Source: Chondrosia reniformis (Eukaryota; Porifera; Demospongiae; Chondrillida; Chondrillidae). Taken from it: 64,000 bases of DNA. Positions 1-11,557 of the stretch are shown here, one piece after another; positions within the stretch are counted from its first letter, which is position 1, and every line of letters starts with the position of its first letter. Under the pieces are notes generated by a model. That model searched no databases and had not been told where the DNA came from. It saw only the letters and a program-made list of their open reading frames with translations. Where the stretch lies: contig OX359201.1 in NCBI GenBank assembly GCA_947172415.1, positions 1,302,001 to 1,366,000 on the forward strand, written 5' to 3'. The translations under genes were made by a program, and so were the position numbers.

Positions 1-86
1 CTATGACTATATAGTCATAGATAATCTATGGTATATAGTAAAATGGTGCTTTTTAGATTAATGTCTTAATGAACTTTTTTCTTCAG

Positions 87-3000
87 ATGAACCGCCAGCT
101 GATGGGACCAAAGCCGTTTCCATTGGACAGGCTCATGGCAATATTCTACAGCATTGTAGGCAAGCCTGTGTTGCCGACCAGCTCTCTCTTCTCTCAGGTA
201 AATGCCACCACAAACAGCACACACAGTTTTAAGCTAAACTCTTAATCATACACAAATCCTTGGAGAACCTGACTGTGTTGCACGGACTATTTCAAAGTAT
301 TCTTCTTGTTTTTAATAACTTGTTTGGCACAGTGGAAATGGAACAAGTTTTGGTATGAAAATCTTAGCCTTTGCACACTTGTAAATCATATTAATGGAAA
401 AATTGAGTTTTACTGTTGATTATTCAAGTAAGATATTTGCCTGATAGAGGCATGCACCTTTTGAAAAACAAAAATGTTATCCCTCTCTGTCAATATGATA
501 GGCTTCTTGCCCCCCCTCTCTCTCCCCCCAGTTAACCAATGAGAGAGGTGAATATTTTAGATATTTGATTAAAGATGACGATTCAAAAATGTAGCTGCTT
601 GTTATAAGAGAAGTCTGTCATTTATTTGTTGTATGTGTGTACTGAAGTACTACAGAATGTATGAAACCGTATTTGCTTACTAGCAGGCAAAATATACATT
701 TTTTTATCACATTCCTGTGGTTAGAATGGCATGCCATTCAATCAGAATCAGTGACGATGTCAATGTGTTCATACGCTTCAGAAGTATAATTTCCTTACTT
801 ACAGGATATGTTATAATTGTAAGGTAGTAATGTATCAATTCCTGACCCTGAAGACATCTTTAATACCTATGTCATCTTCGCTACTGTCTCTGAGAACAAC
901 TTTGATTTTTTTTTTAATTTTTGTGTTTCCTTTATAATGCCTATGTCATCTAACCCTGAAGACATCTTAGAATATTTTTTTGAATCAACTTTTGTACCAG
1001 AAATAGCTGATTGTACTCACGATCCAGGCCATAGATTGCTTGCTATGGGTGGCGATGCCATGGCCAAGCATTTCCAAGGCATCCATTGTTGTTCAGTAAA
1101 GAAACGCTATTGCCTTATTTGGACTCATTTCATCTTACTTGGCTAATTATTTGACTGCCATCTTGCATGTATTGTATCTGGGGGTTGAACATGAAGCCCA
1201 CATTAGAAGTTAAAATATAATGAACAATGACTGTTTATGATTATTATTTTCTACTGTTAATACACTTACGTATACCATCATGTTATATATAATTGTTCAC
1301 CATATGTGTGTAGGTTGCATCACTGGTCACCCTTCAGTTTGTATCTCAGATGAGTTCTGCAGAATACCTTGATGCTCCGCGGTACAAAGTAAGTCGATCA
1401 GTTCATTGTTCCATTGCTCACAGAAAGTGTTTTACAAGTAATATAGCTGCATACCACGTGTATATGTAATATTATGTTCTGTACACCATTCAGGCATATC
1501 ACCTAATTGTGGTAGTAGCTGATCTATCGTATCACTATATTTTACAACTTGCTAATTAGTATTATTCTATCCTTGTTTTGTACGTACGTATTGATGTGGG
1601 TACATAAGATCAGATACTGAAAAACTTCTTATTATGAGTTTCAAGAAAGAGGAATTTTATTATACACTACTTTTGAATGATAGTATGTTTATTTATTATA
1701 CTTAGAAGTTTAGTTTGATTAATTTTATCACAATATTTTATATACAGCATCCATTTAAATGCCAATTATTACATATGCACTGAACTCTCACCTTGTAGTA
1801 ATAGTATTACTCTAATTGGGAGAGTAAATCTTATACATTTCGGTAGTGCAAATATTATCATGTATGCTTTGCATATTTTGTGTAAATGGTGTTTTACAAA
1901 GCAAATAACTTATTTTATAAAGTATTTCATTTGTGACTATTTTTACAGTAATCACTTACAGTGTGTATGTGTCGTAATAGTGTTAGGGTGTGTGAATCGT
2001 ATATGTAATGCATGTTTCTATTTTCTACATATACTTGTATTCCCTTATTGTGAACCTAAACATGTCAGCTATGAGAAGTATGTCATCACGTTAATAGAAC
2101 ATGTACCTTTTATAGTAGTCGAGATATGTGTAATGGATTTGAATGTGACTGGAATGTTATTTTATACAAATAGTCTATCCATTTATAAGAAATTACTAGG
2201 TTGTCATATAGATTCTGTGTAGAGTTTAATAACTTTAGTTTGATCCCAGTTCCGGTTGTTTTGCCTTCAGTGCAATTTTGTCATTTTTCCTATCCTCACA
2301 GTGTCTCGTGACCTTGGATGTAGCCAGAAGTGTTGCAAGGTCAGCGTATTTATTACTATATGTATATATGTAAATATACACATACGTATGAGTGTGTACT
2401 TCTAGAAGCATGCAAACTACTGGATGCATGCACACACACCATTCAAGTGTATCACCTAATTACGGTAGTAGCTGATCTATCTTCCCTTCATTGCTGCTTT
2501 AATTAAATAATACGTATGTACACTTCCATTTAGCAGGCTTGCAATTACTAATTTAGTAGTTGAAACTGATTCAGAAGTCATTAGTTAACATTGTATTCAG
2601 AAAAAGTATAGAATGTTAGCCATTTTGGGACATTGGAATAGTAACTACATCTTTATACTATCACATCATCAAAGTATCACTATATTTTACAACTTGCTAT
2701 TTAGTATTGTTCCATTCTTGTTTTGTACATACATTGACCCGTAGATTGAAGATTTATTGACAATCTAATTTTTGCAGTGGTTGTTACTGTACAAGTGTTC
2801 TGTTGCAAGCCTTTTCATTAAATGTTAAGTTAACTTGAGTTTTACTTCCAATATGTGGAACGTTTCAGTTCTCTTAAGTGTAGTGTGCTATAGTGTCTTG
2901 AGTTCATTATTTTATATGATTAGTAGTTCATTTTTAAGATATGGTAGGTCAGAAAGTGATAGTGTCACCTCTACTTCGAATTCATTGTTCATTTTTCAAA

Positions 3001-3280
3001 TATACTGTTAGTAATATTGTATTATATTAACTTTGAATTCTGAATCACTAGACTAAGTGTTATACAGTAATTCTGTTGGCACAGTAAGGACTCTATATAA
3101 TGGGGCTAGACAGATCTGTTTATCAATCAAGAAAGTCTTTTTTACTGGTAGTGTTAGATATGTATACACTTTTAAGTGGTTGTCTATTGTGGAGATGGTG
3201 TTTTGATTACTGTCTTTCTTCTTTGTGGTGATAGGTCTGTTGGTTTGGATTTGTTCAGGTATCTTTATGACTACATTTGA
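87..3280 (+). CDS. ORC5: Origin recognition complex subunit 5, 3' end (last four exons)
   Basis: ORC5 is a subunit of the nuclear origin recognition complex that marks replication origins. Four exons are visible: 87-197, 1314-1388, 2302-2339 and 3235-3280, each bounded by AG and GT, with phases that join cleanly (0, 0, 2). The first carries GPKPFPLDRLMAIFYSIV, very close to the ORC5 C-terminal domain as I recall it from vertebrates. The second reads VASLVTLQFVSQ then DAPRYK, the third CLVTLDVARSVAR, and the last ends LFRYLYDYI before a TGA at 3278-3280, matching the family's KYLYDFL-type ending. The N-terminal AAA+ part lies upstream of the window, so the gene is partial only because of the window edge. 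The stop codon is about 160 bases before the TATA box of the next gene, leaving little room for a separate 3' UTR. Identification rests on remembered family sequence. Confidence 0.9.
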
Positions 3281-3438
3281 ATTTAAATTTTTGCTTGTCT
3301 AATGTCATCACTCTATGTAAACAAAGGAGAAGTGTTATTGTCACCCTCTGCAACCTTTTTGTGATCCAATACTTGTGGGCTATAATGATGTCACGCGCGA
3401 TCGCTTCCGTTTGCTTGTTTGACTACGCAATCGATGAC

Positions 3439-3446
3439 TATATAAG
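3439..3446 (+). promoter_or_regulatory. TATA box of small PDZ-ligand gene 1
   Basis: TATATAAG lies 75 bases before the ATG at 3514. A CRE-like TGATGTCA (one base off the TGACGTCA consensus) is at 3386-3393, and a reverse ETS-type CTTCCG follows it. All four paralogues have a TATA element 60-95 bases before the start, which supports this as the core promoter. Confidence 0.6.
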
Positions 3447-3513
3447 AGGCGATTTACCTCACCAATGCATAAGAAAGAGTTTGGAAGCCGTATACACAAC
3501 GAATATATACAAA

Positions 3514-4023
3514 ATGAGTACCTGGTCTGCCAAGAAAGCTGTTTTTGGTAAGAAGTCGAATCTTTTGAAAAAACTTTCAAGTTCCAAAGAATCTTTACTG
3601 GAGGTGACAACAGTAAGGACCGATTCAGGATCGGAGGCTGCAATCGATGCTCAAATGCAGAGAATTAAGGAGCAATTGAGTAAATTGCGACTACAAAGAA
3701 CTGATTTAAAACGTGGAATCGAAAATGTTAACTCCAATCTAGCTGATTTAAGAGGCGAATATGCCACTCGAGTATCTTTGAGTGGTAGCATTAGCGACCT
3801 GTCTTCAGTTGCAGGTAGCATGGCTAGTCTCGTCAGTGACGGGTCTTCTTGTTTCAGTGATTGTTATTTAATCGAAGATGAAGGAGTGACAAGTGATTCG
3901 ACAAGATCGGCCGATGAAGACATAAGGCCTACAAGTAGTTCGTCTATCATCAGCGAATCTTATGAGGATAGGATTGAAGCGAGCAGTGACATGCTTAAAG
4001 ACCAAGAGTTCACTTATTTATAA
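3514..4023 (+). CDS. Unrecognised small protein, paralogue 1 (coiled-coil, PDZ-ligand C-terminus)
   Basis: Intronless, 169 residues. The frame is open further upstream to 3277, but the start at 3514 is chosen because it follows the TATA box by a normal distance and gives the same length as paralogue 2. Seen: a basic Lys/Ser-rich N-terminus (residues 7-25), a helical heptad-like block at about 43-80, the family signature RGEYATRVSL at about 80-89, a Ser-rich segment, CFSDCYLIEDE at 113-123, a second Ser run, and DRIEAS before the C-terminal EFTYL. The last three residues (T-Y-L) fit a class I PDZ ligand. There is no signal peptide or membrane segment, so it is probably cytoplasmic. A polyadenylation signal AATAAA is at 4203-4208. 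I do not recognise the family; an adaptor or scaffold role is inference from the motifs only. Confidence 0.75.
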   Translation: MSTWSAKKAVFGKKSNLLKKLSSSKESLLEVTTVRTDSGSEAAIDAQMQRIKEQLSKLRLQRTDLKRGIENVNSNLADLRGEYATRVSLSGSISDLSSVAGSMASLVSDGSSCFSDCYLIEDEGVTSDSTRSADEDIRPTSSSSIISESYEDRIEASSDMLKDQEFTYL

Positions 4024-4217
4024 TTCTTCGCAAAAACACTTAACTATCATGCAAATCGCACACATTTGTGGTGTAATATGTATGTTTTTTTATATAACGA
4101 CTGTTTCATCTGAAATTGATCTCGTACGTACGTATATACGCGAATATATACTAGCTCTCGAAGGTATATTCGTGAGATTTTGAATTTTACATCGCAACAT
4201 GAAATAAAAACTACTAT

Positions 4218-4330
4218 ATCAATCAATCAATCAATCAATATTATTAGAGTGCACCGTGCCCATTGGCACTAGGGTACGGATTGGCCCCATGCAGCACTTA
4301 CAACAAGACAAAATAAATAATAAGAATAAG
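4218..4330 (-). repeat. Retroposon 3' tail with (TCAA)n
   Basis: A (ATCA)n run at 4218-4239 is followed by a GC-richer block (GTGCCCATTGGCAC and around). Read on the minus strand this is a block ending in (ATTG)n, the usual look of a non-LTR retrotransposon or SINE 3' end. A second tail with the same microsatellite lies at 19457. The family is not identified. Confidence 0.4.
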
Positions 4331-5632
4331 AACATGCAATTATATTGCAAGTGTTATACGCTTGACTTAAAAACGGTATACGTAGATGAGATGTAGATTG
4401 ATTTATAACTACGTTCACAATCGATGCCATCAGAGGCTCCAAATCTAGTAAACTAATAAGTTCGATGCCTGTCTGTATAATTAGACTTAACTGAATAAAG
4501 GATATTCTATTAATTACCGTAAGAACTAGTTGATTGTTAGTTAACCTTTAATGATATTCATCGATAATTTCCCTTTGATGTAACACATGACCTATCCATG
4601 GTATGAAGTAGCTGTCGTCACCTATCATTAAAATGTGAAAGGAAGTATTTTCTTAATATGTATATACATAACCACCTATAGTACATCTCATGACTTCAAG
4701 AGGAAGCTTGCAATTGGTCTATATAGGATTTAAACTATATCCTGGAAGTATTATAAGAGGCAGTCATGTGATTGTACATACAGTACATATATAGTAGTTT
4801 CAATTGTGTAATGTGTTTAGGACCAATTTAGAGAATTAAAAGGCTCCATAATCAAGCAAAGTAAAATTTATGATGCAACATTTAATTTCTCAACTATATT
4901 TATATATAGACATGTCCTGCATTTTTGATCTATAAAGGTATACATAATTCCAATTTCATTCATTCATGGATCTGGGTAATTCTTGTTGATATAGTACTGC
5001 AGCAATATGAAATTCAGCAATTAGTGATTTGCATATTGCTCATAGCTAATTAAGTAAACAAAATTATGTACCTAATATTACATATTACATTTATAGATCT
5101 TATATACCATGTAAACTTACTTACACATTATATACACATACTTTTTATTAATAAGTTATAATATACCAAAGCAAAGGTGCTTTCAATTAAGGAGACATCT
5201 GAGAGGTTTATGCGTATCATGATCAATGAACTGTCCAGTTGCATGTAACTTTTATAATTTTAGTATTTATTACAGATACATGTATACTGAAATATAATAT
5301 TTGTTATGTTTTGCATGGAGCCTATAAATAGTGTTAAAATTCTTGTCATAATAAGATCTTACTCCTCGCATACTTTTCATTTTATGTTACATGCTGGCAA
5401 CATATATAAAGCCTCTACATAAGTTATATATATATAGTGCCCAACTCCGGATCCGGGTACATCTGTCTCTATTAATTGGTAATTATAATGGATGTAAACA
5501 ATATTATTGCATGCACGATCAACGAATTAATTAAAGTTTAAAAATCCGTACTGAATAATCTTGAATTAATGTATAGTACAACTCAATTAACCACGTTTGA
5601 CGTGAAAAACATAAACTCATACATATACATAG
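4331..5632. other. AT-rich intergenic DNA, no gene seen
   Basis: The stretch separates paralogue 1 from the converging paralogue 2. It holds AT-rich sequence with scattered TATA and TACGTA words and no convincing open frame, splice pattern or terminal repeat. Confidence 0.5.
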
Positions 5633-6142
5633 TTATAAATAAGAAATCTCGTGGTCCTTTAGCATTTCAATGCTCGCTTCAATTCTGTCTTCACTAACGG
5701 TGGACGAACTACTTCCCGGCCTTTCAGAATCTTTAATAATGTTCGTTCTGCACTTTAATTTAGCTCCCGACTCGTCATCATCGAGCAAATAGCAATCACT
5801 GAAGTAGGAAAGGGAGCTGTCATCACTAGTGAGACTAGTTTTGCTAACGCACGATGTGATATCACTGAGACTATTGCTCAGCGATACTCGAGTCGCGTAC
5901 TCGCCTTTCAAATCAGTCAAGTTGGAAGAGACGTCCCCAACTCCTCGTTGTAGGTCTGTTCTCTGCAGTTGTAGCCCAGCCAGTTTATCTTTGATTTTCT
6001 GTAATTCTTCATCGATATCCATTAGAGGTTTTGTTTCACTCTTCTCTAGTAGTGAATCTTGAGAGAGAGATAATGTTTTAAGGAGTTTGGATTTCTTCCC
6101 CGTAATAGCTTTCTTCAGCGACTTGGTGTTTATTTTCGCCAT
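5633..6142 (-). CDS. Unrecognised small protein, paralogue 2 (coiled-coil, PDZ-ligand C-terminus)
   Basis: Intronless, 169 residues, on the opposite strand to and converging with paralogue 1. Order of parts: basic Lys-rich N-terminus (KKAITGKKSKLLK, about 10-22), SLSQDSLLE, helical block at about 43-80 with LQLQRTDLQRGV, the family signature GEYATRVSL at about 80-88, YFSDCYLLDDDES at about 113-125, a Ser run, EDRIEAS and the C-terminus HEISYL. S-Y-L again fits a class I PDZ ligand. Spacing from the DRIEAS motif to the C-terminus is the same as in paralogue 1, which argues that the tail is under constraint. The opposite-strand open frame at 5829-6062 is a shadow. Function unknown; it could be a signalling adaptor. 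Confidence 0.75.
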   Translation of the reverse strand: MAKINTKSLKKAITGKKSKLLKTLSLSQDSLLEKSETKPLMDIDEELQKIKDKLAGLQLQRTDLQRGVGDVSSNLTDLKGEYATRVSLSNSLSDITSCVSKTSLTSDDSSLSYFSDCYLLDDDESGAKLKCRTNIIKDSERPGSSSSTVSEDRIEASIEMLKDHEISYL

Positions 6143-6204
6143 CCTTATATATAATTAGATTGTACAGTCATGCAACTTGAATAGCCAAGGACCCAAGGTT
6201 CGCT

Positions 6205-6212
6205 CTTTTATA
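6205..6212 (-). promoter_or_regulatory. TATA box of paralogue 2
   Basis: On the minus strand TATAAAAG ends 62 bases before the ATG at 6142, in the same relative place as in the other three paralogues. Confidence 0.6.
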
Positions 6213-8535
6213 CCTTCTGTTACACACCTACTTACCCGCCCCATGTACACATATATATACCACGCGGCGCCGAGACTTTTGTACTACACTCGATAATACC
6301 TAATTTGCAGTTGTGGTTATTCATGCGACTGATACTAAGTCAGTTTACATAATAACATCAAGGATGTGGATTATGTAGATGTATACAGTAAAAGAAAAGT
6401 AACAAAGGGAAGTGACCCCATGCATGGCATATATATATACAAAAGGTACAATAAGCAATATCTGCCATGCAACTGTATATATGTAGTTAAAAGGCACGTA
6501 TAGGCCATCACCACTTAAGGCTACCATGCAGGGGAGGGAACCCATGGGGTGATTTGCCAGTTGAGTTCCGTCTATTCCACATTTTTAATATTATAGACCA
6601 CATTTTGCTACATACTCCTACATGCCTCAGTCAATGCCACTATCTAGTTTACTATATATATGAAATCCAGGAAACCTCTCTCTTATTTCCCAACCCAAAC
6701 TACTCCTAATGTCATGCTGACATAGATGTTCACTCCTCTCTAATCTACGTATATATATAGCCCCACATCTACCCTCTTCTACTCTTAATCTAACTGTACC
6801 CCCTCTTATCTTAGTAGATAATAAGGCTTCTAACTTTATATATATTCATTTATTCATATGTATCAATCTATTGAATATAATACACAACACTTATATGGCA
6901 TTGTTACTAAACTAACTTAATATATATAGCCAATACAATACTTCACACTCTAAATTGTGAGTACATAACATACTCTCATGATATTACTGTAATAAATAGA
7001 GCCAATAGGATCGAGTTGTTGCTTGTCAATGGATAATTTATTAACTGTTTCCAAACATTTCAACAATAAAACAATTGTATATGAGTGCATGAGTTTGTAA
7101 ACACTGCTTCAATACTAGCTTGTCTCCAATAGAAGCCCACCTTACGAGTTATAAAAGCCCGGGTTCAAAGGGGTTTTAAATATACAAGCCCCGGGCTTAT
7201 ATTAGAGATAATACGGTATATGTGCATGTGTGTGATGTGTGTGTGTGTGATAATCTTTTATGTATGTAGCAAGACTATACGTATATACACCTTATCATGT
7301 GTGAGCATTATATATATGGAATCTGAAAAATTAATTATTCTCCTCATCCTATAGCTTTAATAGTAGTTAGACATTTAAACATTTCTTGGAATGGTACATG
7401 CACTGATCTGGGATTAACTTGAAACAATCCAACCACATTTTTTCAAAACTAGCGTATTCTTTAGTATGTAAAAGTGCAAACCACAATGGTTTCCTTTAGA
7501 AATTTTGTTATTTAAGCCATAAATCTTCCATGTTTAAACAGAAGAGTGAACCCCATATGTAAATACACGTATCGTAATGTCACCAAAAGGCACAGAAGGC
7601 TTCTGTGCCTTTTGGTGCCTAAAGGCTACAATGCTTTAGATCCATACATATATACGTATGTATTCTAACAAACATAGACCTACCTACCTATATACAATAC
7701 TATATAACTATATATGCAAACAGCTACAATATTGTAATCCATAGATATTTGTGTGTAGTTATGTGTATTCACTTGTATACGTATATGCTATATATACATT
7801 ATATTGCAATTGGTGGATATAGTAATGATCAACATTATACAAATATACCTGCATGACTAGACTATAGTGAATTTAAAAAAGACCTAATGGTTACACAATG
7901 AGGTAGTACAAGGTTTATCTATATACATAAAGTATCCAGCCAAGTAAATGTATAGCAACCCTGAGGGAGGGAAAACTATAAGAGTGGCAGACTTGTATAC
8001 ACATACACATCAAACAGGTCCAACAGGAGGAGCTGGTTCACTTGTATTCAGTGGGTCACTTAAAATATGCATCAATGAATGTTTGGAAAGGTATATCTAT
8101 ATACCTCCGTTAGATGTACATATGTTTAGACAGTACAAAGGGCAAAGTGCATAAGTTCAAAGTTGCAATCCAGTTTGAATAGAGATACATCCATATCCCT
8201 TTCCAAAGTGTTAGTATGACTTTTTCACCATACATCTCATGAGTCAAGAATTTGAACAGTAACAGATTATTATATAATTATATTACAAAAAGTGAGAGCG
8301 TCAATGGTTTTATAGTTCATTGGATAGTAAAGGGATCATTAACTGTGTTTTAGCAATCATTATAGAGTACACAGGTCATGATCACATGCTTTAAGTTGAA
8401 GCTTGGAAGTGTAACTCTGTCAATGGAGAGATATGAAGCTGAAACATTATCTCAGCATTCACAGACATGTATTAAAGGTTTCCAATGAGTTTTGAAAATT
8501 TTGATAAATCTACCCAAATTCATGGGTCTTTATAG
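6213..8535. other. AT-rich region with palindromes, no firm gene
   Basis: No firm gene. At 7153-7199 there is an inverted repeat built on AAGCCCGGG; the block 7119-7215 shares TCTCCAATAGAAGCCCAC with 55897-55995, so it is a dispersed repeat. At 7581-7617 there is a perfect 18-base inverted repeat with a one-base loop. A possible exon at 8018-8090 (AG before, GTATAT after) is open in two frames and cannot be joined in phase to the next candidate. The stretch 8385-8535 is similar to 13040-13155 (shared GGTTTCCAATGAGTTTTG), another dispersed repeat. Confidence 0.45.
7581..7617. repeat. Perfect 18-base inverted repeat
   Basis: CACCAAAAGGCACAGAAG is followed after one base by its exact reverse complement. 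It would form a tight hairpin in RNA or a small cruciform in DNA. No gene is attached to it. Confidence 0.7.
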
Positions 8536-8815
8536 CTTGATCTTCCAGATTGTCAGTTTACAATTCCACCAAATGATGATGTCGCTGATGCCCTAGAGAC
8601 CTCCACCAATATAGAACAGTCAAAGTAAGTGCAGGACGACTCATTATATTAATACAGATTACTTTGTGTTGTTTGTGTCCAGCTTACAGACCTTGAATCA
8701 ACTGTATAGAAACTTGGTTATTCCTATAACTCTATATTATGTGGCTACTATAGTTTTGGTTTCCATTCTCATCAGTGATTTTGGAGTGATTTTGTTATCT
8801 AGACAAGCGTTTTAA
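8536..8815 (+). CDS. Candidate last two exons of an unidentified gene
   Basis: Exon 8536-8624 (AG before, GTAAGT after) reads LDLPDCQFTIPPNDD and onward, and ends in phase 2. Exon 8683-8815, after a TCCAG acceptor, continues in that phase: NLQTLNQLYRN, then a hydrophobic stretch with ITLYYVATIVLVSILIS that could cross a membrane, then TAA at 8813-8815. The two join without a stop over 73 codons, and only this frame works. Against it: no upstream exon with matching phase was found and the protein is not recognised. A nearby exon-like block (about 8970-9024, FLVLLKYTT then an Asp run) needs a different phase. It could be a gene remnant. Confidence 0.3.
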
Positions 8816-9295
8816 GGCCTTTAGTACGTATGTAATGATTACATAGGAAAGTGAAGTAGTATGTTCAGTGATTTCTTGCTGCATTTCAAATATAAATGTG
8901 ACAGGTTAGGTCTATAGTGAAGCCAGAAGTCTGTGATGTAGGCTTTCTCTTGTTTACTTTCAATGTAGTTCCTTGTTCTGCTGAAATATACAACATCAGA
9001 TGATGATGATTCTAACACACATCAGGTAGTAGTGCTGATTAACCCAAACAGCTAATGTGCCAGAGACCAAAGTGCATTGTATAGATTAGAGTTGATTCAG
9101 AGTTTATAGTAGAAAGTTTAAGAAGAAACCCTTTATGCAATAGTTGCCTTAACAATGTACATTCATAAATCACTATATAGAAAATGTAGTTATCCAACAA
9201 AATTGTATTTTGTTCACATTCACTATAATATTATGTTTACTTTACATTGTGGTTTGTCATGTACGTATAATATATTATATTATTGCCATGAATCA

Positions 9296-9574
9296 ATGGA
9301 GTTTCGGGTGAGGAGAGGCAGAACTCTCTGTTTGGCCATCTTTTTGGTATCCCTGTTGGTCTGCTACGCTAACAAGAGTGGCAGAGATAACTTAGAGAGG
9401 TGCGTATCTATGGCTGAAAATCCCGATGATAGCTCATCCGATCGCCACCTACTGGTACATGGCATCCTTGGTATAGCCGTGTCTACACTCGTGAGTATGG
9501 AAACATTTCAGTGTTTGATGAAGACGGAAAATATACAACATGCAATCGTCCGAGCTTATCGAAGCATTGGTTAG
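9296..9574 (+). CDS. Small putative secreted protein or signal-peptide exon
   Basis: The frame from ATG 9296 gives 92 residues. The N-terminus is a textbook signal peptide: MEFRVRRGR, then a hydrophobic core TLCLAIFLVSLLVCYA, followed by a polar mature part with ERCVSMAENPDDSSSD, then a second mildly hydrophobic stretch (HLLVHGILGIAVSTL). A good donor, GTGAGT, sits in frame at about 9491 after STL, so this may be only the first coding exon of a longer secreted or membrane protein; I found no convincing partner exon downstream. The surrounding sequence is AT-rich, while this block has more GC and CpG, as expected of coding DNA. The frame is open upstream to 9155 but that part is low-complexity. 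Function unknown. Confidence 0.4.
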   Translation: MEFRVRRGRTLCLAIFLVSLLVCYANKSGRDNLERCVSMAENPDDSSSDRHLLVHGILGIAVSTLVSMETFQCLMKTENIQHAIVRAYRSIG

Positions 9575-9829
9575 TTGATTTAGAAGACTAAACGTGGCTA
9601 TAGTTAGTGCAGTTGTACACCTATAGGCCTTCTATAATAGATTTGCCTTATATATTTATTTTCTAAATCTAGTTAATTTTTCATACATGTGAATGCTGAC
9701 ACCAATCATATAATAATAAATTGTAAAGTACAGCAAGAGTAAAAATATAGTCTACATCCTGTAAAAAGTTTTTTTTGAATTTTCTTCGATATTAATTTTA
9801 CCATAGATTACGTTACGTAGTCTATATAA

Positions 9830-10420
9830 TCTATGATTTTACATATCACAACGAGAAAAAAGAAGAAAAAACGACCCAAGCGTGTTTGGATCCTGATGGG
9901 TTCCCAGACCCTTCAACAAATATCGCGATATGCTAACGATAAGGAAAAAAGAGAAAAACGTCCATTCTCAGTGGGTTACAACAAGTATCGCGATATACTG
10001 ACGATAAGAAAAAAATAACCAGTCACGTTAGCCAGCAGAGATCTGCTGTTACCGTCGAGCACCACGAGGAGGTGTGACTTGGATTTTGCTCGACGCAGGG
10101 AGTTCACGTTTACCATCCACAATGCGAGCCGTCCTTCCATCGCTGGTCGTCTGGGGCCAGGATCGTTGGTAACGCCTAACTCGTGCAGTTTCGGCTTTGG
10201 TAGTCACAGAGTGACAGAACCGGCCTTATCCCTCCCCGGGTTCCGTTGTATCGATAAATCGATAATTGGTGAGCACATCCCCATGGCACCAACCGATACA
10301 GGGCAGCTACGGAACCTAGACACTACCAAGCCAACGAGTTAGGACTTACTTCCTTACCCGAGGCTCCACGCTGGCAGGCCTGAATGGTCATGTTAAAATG
10401 GACTATTTATATGCAACTAC
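9830..10420. other. GC-richer island, unassigned
   Basis: Base composition and CpG rise sharply here compared with both flanks. TATCGCGATAT occurs twice, near 9920 and 9988, in a roughly 70-base imperfect direct repeat. An 87-residue frame at 10079-10342 is open but looks like no family I know. It is not rRNA as far as I can tell. It could be the 5' part or terminal region of a mobile element. Confidence 0.35.
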
Positions 10421-10621
10421 GTTGTGAAATGATAGAGAAAAAAAGGAAAAAAACTGATTACCGTTGTAATTGATCTAATTCCAGAAGCTTCCTTTTATTC
10501 TATACGCTTCTCACTCGCATCACTCTGCCACCAGCGCGGTGGTGATGGAAGTGGAAATATACTAGTTATAAATGTACAGTTCCTAAGTATGGCTGGTGCT
10601 TAACATTTTATACATATAGTA

Positions 10622-10975
10622 TGTGATTTGGGGAAGGTGGAAGATGTACAACATTGGCTGCTGGAGTGCGAGAGATGGAAGGATGAGCGGGTGGACCTTT
10701 TTCAGTCTTTGTCACGGGTAGCACTGGGGTTTGATTTGATGACTGATGATGATAAACTATTTGCCATTCTGGATCAAGGATGCAAGCATCACTCAATCCT
10801 TAAGATTATTTTGAAGATGTGGACTGCTAGATTTAGTTGACCCTTTTGATTGATGACTTGATGTTTTGTTGAACTGATTTATTTGTCATGATGTATTGGT
10901 GTGTGCCTCATAGGACAGTCTGTCCTAGTGCTATGCATGTGGCACGTTAAATAATAATAATAATAATAATATACA
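10622..10975 (+). mobile_element. LINE-type retrotransposon 3' end
   Basis: The frame 10628-10840 reads VEDVQHWLLECERW and onward, resembling the short Cys/His-bearing C-terminal segment after the reverse transcriptase of many non-LTR retrotransposons (E-D-V-x-H-x-L-x-x-C). It is followed by about 110 bases of UTR and then a (AAT)n tail at about 10950-10970, the usual 3' signature. The rest of the element is missing, so this is a 5'-truncated copy. Family assignment is by recalled motif only. Confidence 0.5.
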
Positions 10976-11037
10976 ATAATAGAGCTATAGTTTATTATAT
11001 TAATTTAAGCACCAGCTATACTTCCTGTACTAATACC

Positions 11038-11093
11038 GACGGTGCTTAACCACTTTTTGCAGGTATTGAATACAAAAGTGGTTAAGCATCGTC
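11038..11093. repeat. Inverted repeat with GGTGCTTAACCACTTTT arms
   Basis: GACGGTGCTTAACCACTTTT at 11038-11057 is matched, after a short loop, by its near-perfect reverse complement ending at 11093. The same words recur at 10588, 11010, 11146, 12797 and 12857 and inside the satellite at 12136-12680, in both orientations. Confidence 0.6.
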
Positions 11094-11557
11094 AAATATA
11101 GTACACATTTAGTACACAGACTACAACTATATAATAGTATAAATTTAAGCACCAGCTATACTTAATAAAAGTATTTATTATAAGTAACAACGCCGAGTTA
11201 GCATACTCACGCCAAGTTACTCGAGGTTTTTCGTTTGTATTTTCTTTCTTTAATAGCCTGCAGCAAATCCAGAGTTGACTTAAATAGGAAGAACAATAGA
11301 TTTTGGAAGCGTTAGCTATGTTTGACGGTTCGATTAATAACCCAGGGTCTAGCTGTTCTTCAAGCGATGATTAAAGCTTTTACTTCTGTATTTATAGGTT
11401 TGTAAATGGAACGAAACCTTGAACGACTATGTAGACAGTTTTGTTTTAATCCGTTTCGGACAGAAAAGTGTCGAATTTGCCTGCTAATCTTCAATGTCTA
11501 CCATAATGATGATGAGCAAGATGACTGATGATAAAAGTAGATAAGGTACAAATTAAT

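Noticed and set aside
937-1146. 69-codon frame within an ORC5 intron
   Set aside because: It lies between two confirmed ORC5 exons and resembles nothing.
3277-3513. N-terminal extension of the paralogue 1 frame
   Set aside because: It overlaps the ORC5 stop codon and the TATA box, does not resemble the other paralogues, and a downstream ATG gives the same length as paralogue 2.
7153-7199. Possible tRNA or SINE promoter at GGGTTCAAAGG
   Set aside because: No A box or cloverleaf can be drawn; the site is part of an inverted repeat.
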